NCBI GenBank assembly: GCA_903949285.1
Contig: CAJAYT010000096.1
Span: 39,838-103,837 of the forward strand
Direction: 5' to 3'
DNA from: an uncultured Burkholderiales bacterium
GTDB lineage: Bacteria; Pseudomonadota; Gammaproteobacteria; Burkholderiales; Burkholderiaceae_C
DNA: 64,000 nucleotides
The notes beneath the pieces are model-generated. The model had not been told where the DNA came from. It did not search any database and was given only the letters and a program-made list of their open reading frames with translations. Positions 18,606 through 27,229 of the stretch are shown piece by piece (positions within the stretch are counted from its first letter, which is position 1; every line of letters begins with the position of its first letter). The position numbers were made by a program, and so were the translations under genes.

Positions 18606-18673
18606 CTGTCATTCATCTAAAGTTTTTTCAATAACTACACTATAGAAAAATAAGATCCTCCCTACTCAACAAG

Positions 18674-19093
18674 CTATTGGCACAGCTCCCTTATATCTTT
18701 GGGGACGGGTACGATTTTGATTTTCCGGGAGTCCTCTGGGTGCTTAGTACAAAATGCCCTCGTTTCAAGACCAATACATAAGATGTCTGAGTCTCTTTTG
18801 ACGATGTGCTCTTGAATGAAAACTTTGTCTCGCCACTCTTTGACACAGGTGTGAATTTGGATCTTCTCACCGTAAGTGGCTGACATCATAAATTTCGTAT
18901 TGATTTCAAGCAGCGGTGTTCCAATGATTCCGTTGATTTTTGTTAACTCATGCCAAATTGGAACTCCATTTTTCATAAAGAAATTCAAAGAAGCAGCGTC
19001 CATCCATTTGGAGTAATTGGGGAAAAAAACAATTCCAGCAGGATCACAATCTCCAAAATTTATTTCTACGTTGTAAATGATTGTATGAGCCAT
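18674..19093 (-). CDS. 4-hydroxybenzoyl-CoA thioesterase-like hotdog protein
   Basis: This 139-residue single hotdog-fold protein has the motif FGDCDPAGIVFFPNY with Asp17. Asp17 is the catalytic residue, at the same position, in the Pseudomonas sp. CBS3 4-hydroxybenzoyl-CoA thioesterase. Similarity to that enzyme seems to extend through the whole chain (for example MDAASLNFF and KEWRDKVFIQ). I use the ATG at 19093; the frame also opens at a TTG two codons earlier. It lies between dctM and the ligase gene. Expected role: hydrolysis of (hydroxy)benzoyl-CoA to the free acid, which fits an aroyl-CoA product of the IorAB step. The exact acyl group is inferred. Confidence 0.82.
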   Translation of the reverse strand: MAHTIIYNVEINFGDCDPAGIVFFPNYSKWMDAASLNFFMKNGVPIWHELTKINGIIGTPLLEINTKFMMSATYGEKIQIHTCVKEWRDKVFIQEHIVKRDSDILCIGLETRAFCTKHPEDSRKIKIVPVPKDIRELCQ

Positions 19094-19114
19094 GATCAAT
19101 GTTTTAGCTTTTGA

Positions 19115-20422
19115 TTAACCCATTTTTCCAGGTAACCAAAGAGCAATGATAGGAAATGCAATTAGGATCATTAGCCTGCAAATATCGGTCAGGATAAATG
19201 GGATGACCCCTCTAAAAATGGTTAAAAAGCTAACATCTTTCACTACGCTTTTGATGACAAATACATTCATGCCCACAGGAGGATGAATGAGTCCTAACTC
19301 AACCGTCATGACAATGATGACACCAAACCAGATGGGATCAAACCCAAGTTGTAAGATCACTGGGTAAATGATGGGTACAGTCAGTATGATCATGGCCATA
19401 GAATCCATCAAGCAACCTAAAACCAAGTACATCAGCATGATTAGGGCCAATACGCCGTAAGACCCAAGACCAAGGCCCGTTAATAAAAGGGTGACCTTTT
19501 GGGGGACTTGAGTAATGGTTAAAAAATAACCAAATAGCATTGCACCAATCAAAACAGTAAACACAGCTGCAGAGGTGCGAGTTGCGGACAACAGTGCTTC
19601 CTTAATTGAGTGGAGATTTAATTTGCCCCTTACTATTCCGAGTATGAAAGCGCCAGACGCACCAACGCCTCCCGCCTCGGTAGGTGTGAAATACCCTCCG
19701 TATAAGCCACCAATCACGAATATGAATAAAACGATAGGAGCCCAAATCGCTTTGATTCCAGCAATGCGGTCAGACCAAGTTTGATCCTCTCCTTTGGGTA
19801 GCCAATCAGGCTTGACCTTAACGATAATAAATATTGTCAGTACATACATCAATATCGCAAAAACACCAGGAACAATACCCGCCATAAAAAGTTTGCCAAT
19901 ATCTTGCTGGGTCAAAATAGCATATACAGCCAGTACCGTAGACGGTGGTAGCATCGCGCCCAGTGTCCCCCCGGCAGCAATGACCCCTGTTGCAAACGAT
20001 TGTGGATATCCATAGCGACGCATTTCTGGGTATGCGACCGAGGAGAAGGTTGCTGCAGTGGCAACACTGGATCCACAAATAGCCGCGAAACCACCGCAGG
20101 CAAGAATCGTCGCAACTCCAAGTCCTCCCCTTAAGTGCCCGATAAAGGCATTGGCTGCGCGAAAAAGTTCTTTGCTAACCCCAGATACAGAAACAAAGGC
20201 GCCCATGAGCATAAACATCGGAATGACACCGAATGTGTAATCCGTAACAGTTCTCATAGAAGTCTGTCCGATTAGCTTTAAAGCGGCGTGCGGGCCTGCT
20301 ATGTAGCTATAACCGCACATGCCCACCAAACCCATAGCCATGCCAACCGGGACTCTAAGTATCATCAATAGAAATAAGCATGCAAATCCGATGATTGCAA
20401 TCCAGTCAGGGGAGAGTTCCAT
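19115..20422 (-). CDS. dctM: TRAP transporter large membrane subunit (DctM)
   Basis: This 435-residue, strongly hydrophobic protein has about twelve membrane segments. It is typical of the DctM/TRAP-T large subunit that forms the ion-coupled transport channel, with GGFAAICGSSVATAATF and an N-terminal LRVPVGMAMGLVG segment as family markers. It follows dctQ by 18 bases and precedes the thioesterase gene by 21 bases. The dctPQM set lies inside the IorAB-ligase-DpgC run, so import of the aromatic or carboxylic acid processed by these enzymes is likely. Confidence 0.93.
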   Translation of the reverse strand: MELSPDWIAIIGFACLFLLMILRVPVGMAMGLVGMCGYSYIAGPHAALKLIGQTSMRTVTDYTFGVIPMFMLMGAFVSVSGVSKELFRAANAFIGHLRGGLGVATILACGGFAAICGSSVATAATFSSVAYPEMRRYGYPQSFATGVIAAGGTLGAMLPPSTVLAVYAILTQQDIGKLFMAGIVPGVFAILMYVLTIFIIVKVKPDWLPKGEDQTWSDRIAGIKAIWAPIVLFIFVIGGLYGGYFTPTEAGGVGASGAFILGIVRGKLNLHSIKEALLSATRTSAAVFTVLIGAMLFGYFLTITQVPQKVTLLLTGLGLGSYGVLALIMLMYLVLGCLMDSMAMIILTVPIIYPVILQLGFDPIWFGVIIVMTVELGLIHPPVGMNVFVIKSVVKDVSFLTIFRGVIPFILTDICRLMILIAFPIIALWLPGKMG

Positions 20423-20440
20423 TTTTTAATTTAATTTTAG

Positions 20441-20947
20441 TCAGTGGTCTTGTATTTGATCTTCATCATGATTGCGAATGAGTCTGTAAGTTCTAATGGC
20501 AATCAATATGACAGCGCAAATGTCGCCGCACCAAGCAACAGCAAAGAATGGCCAGGTGGGTAGGTTGAGGTCGTACGTCAACACATGATCATCATAAGTG
20601 CCTTTGACTTTGTCAAAAAGCATAATGGTTTGAACGCTAACTACAAGCAATAAAATCAGAGTTGCAAAGATGTCGATGAATCTTTGTATTTTGGGTCGGC
20701 TAATGCTCCACAGTAAATCAACCGTAATATGCGCACCACGATAACTAGTGGCTGCAATCCCCCAAAATATTAAGATGCCCAACAACATTCGTCCAAAATC
20801 ATAACTATCAGGAATAGATGTATTGAAAAATTTCCGTAAAAAAACGGAAATAAAAATATTGGCTGCAACCAATCCTACAAAAATTGCAGCCGTCCATTCA
20901 ATCAAGTCAATGATTTTGTCAAAAGGATTTTTTTTGGTGGTAGACAC
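20441..20947 (-). CDS. dctQ: TRAP transporter small membrane subunit (DctQ)
   Basis: This 168-residue protein has four predicted membrane segments and the DctQ signature around DSYDFGRMLLGILIFWG and YRGAHITVDLLW. The start is GTG at 20947, supported by an upstream GAGG-type ribosome-binding site and the usual family start length. DctQ scaffolds DctM and docks the periplasmic receptor. It lies between dctP (27 bases upstream) and dctM. Confidence 0.9.
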   Translation of the reverse strand: MSTTKKNPFDKIIDLIEWTAAIFVGLVAANIFISVFLRKFFNTSIPDSYDFGRMLLGILIFWGIAATSYRGAHITVDLLWSISRPKIQRFIDIFATLILLLVVSVQTIMLFDKVKGTYDDHVLTYDLNLPTWPFFAVAWCGDICAVILIAIRTYRLIRNHDEDQIQDH

Positions 20948-20974
20948 TTATTCAGGCCTCACAAGAATTTAATT

Positions 20975-22018
20975 TCACTGGAGGAGTGCTTTATATTTTG
21001 TGAGTGTCTGGCGCAAGCTACTCATAAGAGCAACTGGATCTTCGCCCCGTTTTTTGACATCCTCTGCCCACTGCTTTTCAAGGGGTTGAGTGGCCTGTTT
21101 CCAAGCAGTTAATTGCTCAGCCGTGAGTTTATAAACTTCTCGGTTCGGATCAGCTGCAAGTTTGGTTCGACCGCTGATCTCAAAATCAGCCCAAGCAGAA
21201 CCAACTTTTTCCGCCCATTCGCTTGTGCAGTGACTGTCAACTGCTTTCTTCTGGGCAGGAGACATTGCATCGTACTTGTCTTTATTCATCGCCCAAATAA
21301 AAGGCGTTACATAAAGGGGTGTATCCATGTGGTATTTGACTACCTTATCGATTCCGAATAGGCTTAATGAACCCCACGGGAAAGTAATTGCTTCAGCAAC
21401 ACCGCGTTCAAGCATATCTCTTGATTCAGGCGCAGAAGCTTGAACATTGGTGCCCCCCAAGAGCGTAATCATCTGTCCAATGGTTGCAGTAGCTGGTCGA
21501 ACTTTCATGCCCTTGATATCTGTGGGTAGGAGAATTTTTTTATGTGAATGAAAGGTTCCAGGATCGTGCGCAAATGCAAAGCAAAAGTGAATGTCTTTCA
21601 TCTCTTTTGCTGCATATGGTCTGTACCAGGCATCCATAGCTGCAGAGCCACTCTTTGCATTGTTAATTAGAAAGGGAAGGGAGAGCGCGGAGAATATGGG
21701 GAATCTTCCTGGTTGATAACCTGGATTAACGTACGAAAAGTCTGCAATACCGTCCTTTGCCATGTCGTAATGGTCAAAAGCCTTACCCAGTTGCTCAGAT
21801 GGAAAGAGGGTAGATGTGATAGTGCCGCCGGAGGCTGCCTTAAGGTCGTCTGCCCAAGCTTGTAGGGCTGGATTTAGCGCATGCTGTGCAGGAACCCAAC
21901 TAGAGAGTTTTAGGGAGACGGGTTTGTCAGCAGTCTGAGCCTGCGCCGTGCATGATAATCCCAGGGCCAAACACAGAGCTAACTGTTTGAAAGAATTTTT
22001 GTAACCAATTTTTTTCAT
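20975..22018 (-). CDS. dctP: TRAP transporter periplasmic receptor (DctP)
   Basis: This 347-residue solute receptor has a Sec signal peptide (cleavage after SCTAQA near residue 28). The mature start is KPVSLKLSSWVPAQHALNP. The region KGMKVRPATATIGQ contains the conserved Arg that pairs with substrate carboxylates in DctP proteins. It captures an organic acid and delivers it to DctQM. A 181-base AT-rich gap separates it from iorB, so it may have its own promoter. Clustering with arylacetate-type enzymes suggests an aromatic acid ligand, but this is not shown by the sequence. Confidence 0.9.
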   Translation of the reverse strand: MKKIGYKNSFKQLALCLALGLSCTAQAQTADKPVSLKLSSWVPAQHALNPALQAWADDLKAASGGTITSTLFPSEQLGKAFDHYDMAKDGIADFSYVNPGYQPGRFPIFSALSLPFLINNAKSGSAAMDAWYRPYAAKEMKDIHFCFAFAHDPGTFHSHKKILLPTDIKGMKVRPATATIGQMITLLGGTNVQASAPESRDMLERGVAEAITFPWGSLSLFGIDKVVKYHMDTPLYVTPFIWAMNKDKYDAMSPAQKKAVDSHCTSEWAEKVGSAWADFEISGRTKLAADPNREVYKLTAEQLTAWKQATQPLEKQWAEDVKKRGEDPVALMSSLRQTLTKYKALLQ

Positions 22019-22199
22019 GCGAGATCACCCTCAAGCTGGTAAAGTTGAAATTAATTAAAGCTTAGTCTTAGCTGAAGTCTTTGGACAACAGTTCTTTACA
22101 TTATCCAATCAATTAATATAGATTGATATATAGGTAAATACTAGGTTTTTTAAAGAATGGCATGAGTTCATAATAATTTGGAGACTTATGCAGATCGGC

Positions 22200-23828
22200 T
22201 CAACTTACAGGTCGCTTCATCCAACGAATGGGTTGCTCTTTCGGAGGGCGGGCAGGGGCACCAAGTCCCTTTAAAAATAAATCCAGTGGTTTCCCGGACT
22301 CATCTTTTAGAGCGTTTAAACGGGCTTGTCGTACGATTTCAGATTTTTGCAGATTGGTTTGTTGAACTGTGATATCAGAGAGTGATTTTAAAATATAACT
22401 TAAATTTTCATGGGCCCGCTCATTCGTGCTTCCATAACCTTTAATTAATCTTCCGCACGCCGCCACTTCAAAACCTAAGGCCTTGTCAGATTGAGTGGAT
22501 TGAAGGATACATTCCAACCATGAGTTAATTCCCAGCAACTCGAGTTTGTACCTTCTTCCAAATTTTCTGAGCCACTTCAGGTGTGACAAAAATCTAAGCG
22601 CGAGGGTTCCCGTTATGCTTGAAGTGTCTACTTTGAGCTTTAGCTCCAGCGGTTGGTGTCCAGAGCGAATCCTTGACTGCTCCCATCTCAACAATTTCTC
22701 AGCAATGGTACGGGGGAGAAGTCCAGCAATCTCTGGAATTCCTGGTTTGAAGTGATCATAGACTTTAAGAATATCTCCACTTTGTGCTTTAGTATCCTTT
22801 CTTATTTGATCAAATCGCTTTTGCTTAATCTTTAATTGAGCAACTCTGACGATATCATCGAACGCCATCCACAACGCAGTCCACCTGGCAGCTTCGTTGG
22901 TGATAGCCCATTTGTCGGGGGCTGCTGTGCTAGAACTATTGGTTTGTATTTGATTCGCTTTTTCTTCTGCCTTTAATACAGTTAGAACCTTTTCAATATA
23001 TAAATTCGCATACTCTTGATTTTGATACTCAACCAACCTTGCATATCCAAGTTTTAATATTTCATGAACTTGCGCTGGAAATTTGTTAAGTATTTCTTCA
23101 CTGATTTGCGCTGAATCGATCACACTCGTTTGCCGATCTGGTGCAGTTTCAATGGAGTGGAGTACGCTCTCAACGAATTTAGTGTTATTTTTGTGTTGCT
23201 CGATGGCATTCCATCCTCTGCGAAAACCTTCTAAACTGGCTTTTTGTGATGCTGATAGTTCCCGACTAGCCCCCTGAATAGCCTTTTCGTAGTGTTCTTT
23301 CTTAAATGGTAAAAGTCCACAAGCTGCGATACACCCCAGCATCACTGAGCTGATGATCGTTCCCGATTCTTTGGCGAGTTGCGCCATATCTAATAAATGA
23401 TGTGTACAGGAGAATTGCTGAATTAACTCAATTAATTCCTGATCTGGAATTCGACTGTCTGCGAGCCCCATTCTTTCTTGAGTGGTTAGCGTTCGGTTTG
23501 ATGAACTGATCACGCAGGTTTGAGCGGGATTAGACATTCCATTACTAATTTGCCTAGCCGTCTCAAGGAGCTCAGAGGATATAAGAAGATCAATTTGACC
23601 GGGTAAGGGACTCAGGCCGAAGACTGGGTGATTTGCATCATTTGTGGTTGATCTCATTAACTCCAAGTAATAAGTCGTTGCTCCAGTCCTTTGCGCAACG
23701 CCGGGAATTGAAGTGGCTTGAATTGGAGTATTTGCAATTCTTGCAGTGTTAACGAGCCAGTCAGTCAAGACGCCGCCGCCTTCGCCTCCTAGTGCGCAAA
23801 TCAATATGGTAAATGGTTTTTGTGTCAT
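22200..23828 (-). CDS. iorB: Indolepyruvate:ferredoxin oxidoreductase-type beta subunit, long form (IorB)
   Basis: This 542-residue protein has an N-terminal gamma-type 2-oxoacid oxidoreductase domain (residues about 1-195; GEGGGVLTDWL and IPGVAQRTGATTYY). A long C-terminal extension is typical of the proteobacterial IorB form. It starts three bases after iorA, so the two are coupled. With IorA it should oxidatively decarboxylate an aryl 2-oxoacid to the acyl-CoA, passing electrons to a ferredoxin. Possible substrates are arylpyruvates or, given the DpgC-like neighbour, arylglyoxylates. Family is clear; the substrate is inferred from context. Confidence 0.87.
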   Translation of the reverse strand: MTQKPFTILICALGGEGGGVLTDWLVNTARIANTPIQATSIPGVAQRTGATTYYLELMRSTTNDANHPVFGLSPLPGQIDLLISSELLETARQISNGMSNPAQTCVISSSNRTLTTQERMGLADSRIPDQELIELIQQFSCTHHLLDMAQLAKESGTIISSVMLGCIAACGLLPFKKEHYEKAIQGASRELSASQKASLEGFRRGWNAIEQHKNNTKFVESVLHSIETAPDRQTSVIDSAQISEEILNKFPAQVHEILKLGYARLVEYQNQEYANLYIEKVLTVLKAEEKANQIQTNSSSTAAPDKWAITNEAARWTALWMAFDDIVRVAQLKIKQKRFDQIRKDTKAQSGDILKVYDHFKPGIPEIAGLLPRTIAEKLLRWEQSRIRSGHQPLELKLKVDTSSITGTLALRFLSHLKWLRKFGRRYKLELLGINSWLECILQSTQSDKALGFEVAACGRLIKGYGSTNERAHENLSYILKSLSDITVQQTNLQKSEIVRQARLNALKDESGKPLDLFLKGLGAPARPPKEQPIRWMKRPVS

Positions 23829-23831
23829 GAT

Positions 23832-26003
23832 TTAAGCGGTTTGAAGCATACGCAAAATGGGAGTGCGCACAAGGGTAAATATTTTCTCTGTGAAAGATGG
23901 GTTTTGAATAACCTCCGTCCTGTAAAAAGAAGGACAAAGTGTCGCGGCGTGAGCATTCTCTCCGCACAAGCCGCAACCCACACAGCCTTCAATGACGCTT
24001 GCAACTGGGTCAAGCTTTAAAGGATCAGGGTTGTCTTTAAGAGTAAGGGTTGGACATCCCGAGAGTCGAATGCATGCATGATCCCCGTTGCAGACATCTG
24101 CATCCACGCCGTATTTGACACGCATAACACGCTTACCGGACTTGAGGAGTGAAGTAAGCCACGGCTTAATTCTGCGCTGTCGCTCCAGTTGGCATTCACC
24201 TTCAGCAATGATTACTTTCAGCCCATTAAATTCACTCGTAAAAGCTTCGATTAAAGTCTTTTTGACATGATCTACTTCGTAGGTGTTAACCGTTTTAAGC
24301 CACTGAACCCCCATTCCTTGTAAAGTGTTTTCTATGGATTGATTGGTATGAACAAGACTTTTAAGCTTATCCACAGCATCTTTTTTCTCATCATTGCTGG
24401 GTGTTGAAATAATATCTTGAGTGCCTGTTGCGGATGTATAACCATTTTTGAAAATTAGCAATACAGCGTCATCACCATTGAATAGAGCACTTTGTACACC
24501 TGTGAGTAATCCGTTATGCCAAAACCCACCGTCCCCCATAATGGAGAGAACCCGACGCTGCATATTTGGGGATACACCGGCTCGGCTGGCTAAACTCATA
24601 CCGTAGCCCAAAATCGTATGACCCGATGAGAAAGGCGGAAAGGTACCGAAGGCGTGACAACCAATGTCTGCAGATATATGAACATCGCCGACAGTTTTCT
24701 GAGCAAGTTTTATCGCCGAAAAAACAGGTCGTTCAGGGCATCCGATACAAAATCCTGGTGGGCGGGGAGGGATTGATATGGAGTGGCCCTGCAATTTAGA
24801 AGCAATTGATTTTTTCCTCTCCTCCAAATCTACAACAGATTGTTGAACTTGACTGATCAAATCACCGTATTCAGTTGCAAGGTACTGCTTTGCAAATTTT
24901 AGTAAGCCTTTTATTAATACTTCTGCGCTGTATTCACCGGCATTTTGAAAAATATCTTTTCCGTGTATTGGAGTGTTAATACCTGCTCGGCGAAGCGCCA
25001 AAGAAATCTCTTGCTCAATGTACTCAGGCTGTCCTTCTTCGATAATGACAACAGCATCTTTACTACTGCAAAAATCTTCAATTTGGTTTGGTACCAATGG
25101 ATAAGCAACATTCAACACCAATATAGGTATTTTTGAGTTTCCAAATGCATCTGCCAAATTGAATTGACTAAGTGATCTGATCAATGTGTTGTAGAGGCCA
25201 CCTTGAACAATAATTCCATAATTATGATGCTCGCCTTCTATAAGTTCATTTAAATTATTCTCAATAATGTATTTTTGAGCTGCAGGAATTCTGCTTTGGA
25301 ATTTAAGTTTTTCTTGTATGAACGTAACAGGGGGGTGAGAAAGTTTCCCGTAATCAAAGTTAGCTGGCTCACGCATCAAATGATTAGCAGAAATTGTTGG
25401 TGCAATATTATCCTTAGCCTCAAATTGTCCTTTAACATGACATGCCCTGATCCTGAGCTCCATCATTGCCGGCATATTTGAGCATTCTGATAGTGCAAAT
25501 GCATGTTCAACCATGTTTACCATCTGAGAAAGCTCAGGTCTGGGGTCCAGCAAAATCATGCTCGACTTCATTGCATAAGCATGTGTTCTTTCCTGTATCA
25601 CTGAAGCGCCTTCACCGTAGTCTTCGCCGACAACGATTAGCACACCCCCAACAACGCCCGCGGAGGATAAGTTACTGAGTGCGTCCGCAGCAACGTTCGT
25701 ACCCACAATCGACTTCCAAGTAACTGCCCCTCGCATGGGGTAATGAATTGAGGCTCCTAGCATAGCTGCTGCAGATGCCTCGTTAGAGCACGCCTCTACG
25801 TGCACTCCTAAAGTAGACAAATACTCTTTAGCTTGTACCATTACATCTAATAGATGAGATACCGGTGCTCCTTGGTAACCTCCAATATAGGACACTCCCG
25901 ATTGAAGAAGCGCTTTGGTGATTGCTAATATTCCTTCACCGTGAAAATCTTCTCCATTACCTAGCTGAAGGAGTTTGATTTCTTCGTGGAATGAAACTTC
26001 CAT
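23832..26003 (-). CDS. iorA: Indolepyruvate:ferredoxin oxidoreductase-type alpha subunit (IorA)
   Basis: This 723-residue protein carries a pyrimidine-binding domain at the N-terminus (GGYQGAPVSHLLD). The thiamine diphosphate domain has the GDG motif MGDGGFWHNGLLTG near residues 484-497 and the partner Asn in FKNGYTSATG. A C-terminal iron-sulfur region starts near residue 633, with seven Cys visible, including CVGCGLC and LCPSF. It forms a complex with IorB and reduces ferredoxin. It is the first gene of the minus-strand run and faces a 495-base regulatory region. An arylglyoxylate or arylpyruvate substrate is inferred. The gene is intact. Confidence 0.88.
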   Translation of the reverse strand: MEVSFHEEIKLLQLGNGEDFHGEGILAITKALLQSGVSYIGGYQGAPVSHLLDVMVQAKEYLSTLGVHVEACSNEASAAAMLGASIHYPMRGAVTWKSIVGTNVAADALSNLSSAGVVGGVLIVVGEDYGEGASVIQERTHAYAMKSSMILLDPRPELSQMVNMVEHAFALSECSNMPAMMELRIRACHVKGQFEAKDNIAPTISANHLMREPANFDYGKLSHPPVTFIQEKLKFQSRIPAAQKYIIENNLNELIEGEHHNYGIIVQGGLYNTLIRSLSQFNLADAFGNSKIPILVLNVAYPLVPNQIEDFCSSKDAVVIIEEGQPEYIEQEISLALRRAGINTPIHGKDIFQNAGEYSAEVLIKGLLKFAKQYLATEYGDLISQVQQSVVDLEERKKSIASKLQGHSISIPPRPPGFCIGCPERPVFSAIKLAQKTVGDVHISADIGCHAFGTFPPFSSGHTILGYGMSLASRAGVSPNMQRRVLSIMGDGGFWHNGLLTGVQSALFNGDDAVLLIFKNGYTSATGTQDIISTPSNDEKKDAVDKLKSLVHTNQSIENTLQGMGVQWLKTVNTYEVDHVKKTLIEAFTSEFNGLKVIIAEGECQLERQRRIKPWLTSLLKSGKRVMRVKYGVDADVCNGDHACIRLSGCPTLTLKDNPDPLKLDPVASVIEGCVGCGLCGENAHAATLCPSFYRTEVIQNPSFTEKIFTLVRTPILRMLQTA

Positions 26004-26498
26004 AATTAATGCTACCTAGTTTGATAAATTTATGAATTCTTGGATTTCGAAAAAACCTACCGATGGTTTGCTAACGCTTATTGATGGTTAGATGCTGATC
26101 TTTAGAACTATTGGATTTAATTTTAAACAAGTTGATTTAACTTTAGTGTCTCAAAAAGTCTAAAAACATTCCATCATTTTATATACAAAGATTTGAGTTG
26201 CGTTTTTAAATGAGGCTGAAAAAACAAGGGTTTCTACTGCTTTTGTCTGGTATCCGATTTTTAATGTAGTTAAGAACCTAGTGGAGGAAATTTTTCAGTC
26301 AAGCGTGTGAATGTAAATGCTGTCCTGAGACCGAAATAGGTCATCCCTAAATTTGTAAGTCTGCAAAATGTGAATTAACTTAACTTACATAATTTGGAGC
26401 ACGCCTTCTTTTATACTAAAGGCAGTTTAGAGAAAATCGACTTATGTAAGTTCCCCGATTTATTTGATACCAGAACTCCAATTTATAAGGATTAGATA
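26004..26498. promoter_or_regulatory. Divergent iorA / flavin-reductase intergenic region with repeated TGTAAGT sites
   Basis: This 495-base AT-rich region contains no credible gene and must hold promoters for iorA (leftward) and the flavin reductase gene (rightward). Three copies of a 7-base word occur near the right end: TGTAAGT at 26354-26360, its complement ACTTACA at 26383-26389 and TGTAAGT at 26445-26451. The last is part of the dyad ACTTA-TG-TAAGT (26440-26451). The spacing and inverted layout suggest an operator for an unidentified regulator. Confidence 0.5.
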
Positions 26499-27188
26499 AT
26501 GTACTACCAGCCCGGCGTTACACCACACGGATTGCCCCGCGATCCTTTTAAGTCCTGCGTCGTTCCAAGGCCAATAGGCTGGATCTCTACTATTAACGAA
26601 TTAGGTCAACACAATCTTGCTCCTTTCAGTCAATTTCAAAATGTAACTTTTGACCCCCCAATTGTTATGTTTAGTTCCAATCAAGATACCTCTGGAAATC
26701 AAAAGGATACGGCTCGAAATGCTGAGCGAACGGGTGAGTTTGTTTGGAATATGGCGACTTACGATTTAAGGGAAGAGGTAAATATCACTGCTGAAGAATT
26801 TCCGGCGGGAGTAGATGAATTTGAACGGGCTAAATTAGAAAAATTACCCAGTACCCTTGTTAAGCCGATGCGTGTGAAAAGGTCTCCTATTCAGTTTGAA
26901 TGTGTTTATCTGAATACTCTAAGATTCCCCGGCAATCCTCCAATGGGAGCCGTTGACGTTGTATTTGGACGAGTTGTTGCAATACACATTGATGATCAAT
27001 TTATAGATGGCAACGGAATGATCGACATTTTAAAGATTAAGCCACTTGCACGAATGGGTTATTACGACTACACATATGTCGATAATAAATTTCAAATGGT
27101 AATTCCAGGGAGCAACAAAGGACTGCTTGCAGGTTTAGAGGGTTCGCCCGATAAAGCATCTGAAGCATCTGAAGCATCTAAAGCGTGA
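26499..27188 (+). CDS. Flavin reductase-like (FMN-binding split barrel) protein
   Basis: This 229-residue protein belongs to the flavin reductase-like/DIM6-NTAB family. It contains the conserved start PRPIGWISTINELG, NLAPFSQFQNVTFDPP, and the flavin/substrate segment GNPPMGAVDVVFGRV. Members bind FMN and either reduce free flavin for a monooxygenase or act as redox proteins of unknown role. No oxygenase partner is adjacent. A clear AAGGAT ribosome-binding site precedes the ATG. The C-terminus ends in a short Ser-Glu-Ala repeat produced by a 9-base DNA repeat (27156-27182). It is convergent with the amidohydrolase gene. Confidence 0.8.
   Translation: MYYQPGVTPHGLPRDPFKSCVVPRPIGWISTINELGQHNLAPFSQFQNVTFDPPIVMFSSNQDTSGNQKDTARNAERTGEFVWNMATYDLREEVNITAEEFPAGVDEFERAKLEKLPSTLVKPMRVKRSPIQFECVYLNTLRFPGNPPMGAVDVVFGRVVAIHIDDQFIDGNGMIDILKIKPLARMGYYDYTYVDNKFQMVIPGSNKGLLAGLEGSPDKASEASEASKA
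27156..27182 (+). repeat. Three tandem 9-base repeats at the 3' end of the flavin reductase gene
   Basis: GCATCTGAA occurs twice in a row, followed by GCATCTAAA. The repeat is in frame and encodes an Ala-Ser-Glu tail just before the stop codon, so copy-number change would alter only tail length. Confidence 0.8.
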
Positions 27189-27229
27189 ACTGAGATGCGG
27201 CTACCTCCAAGCTTCGGATAGCGAAGGTA

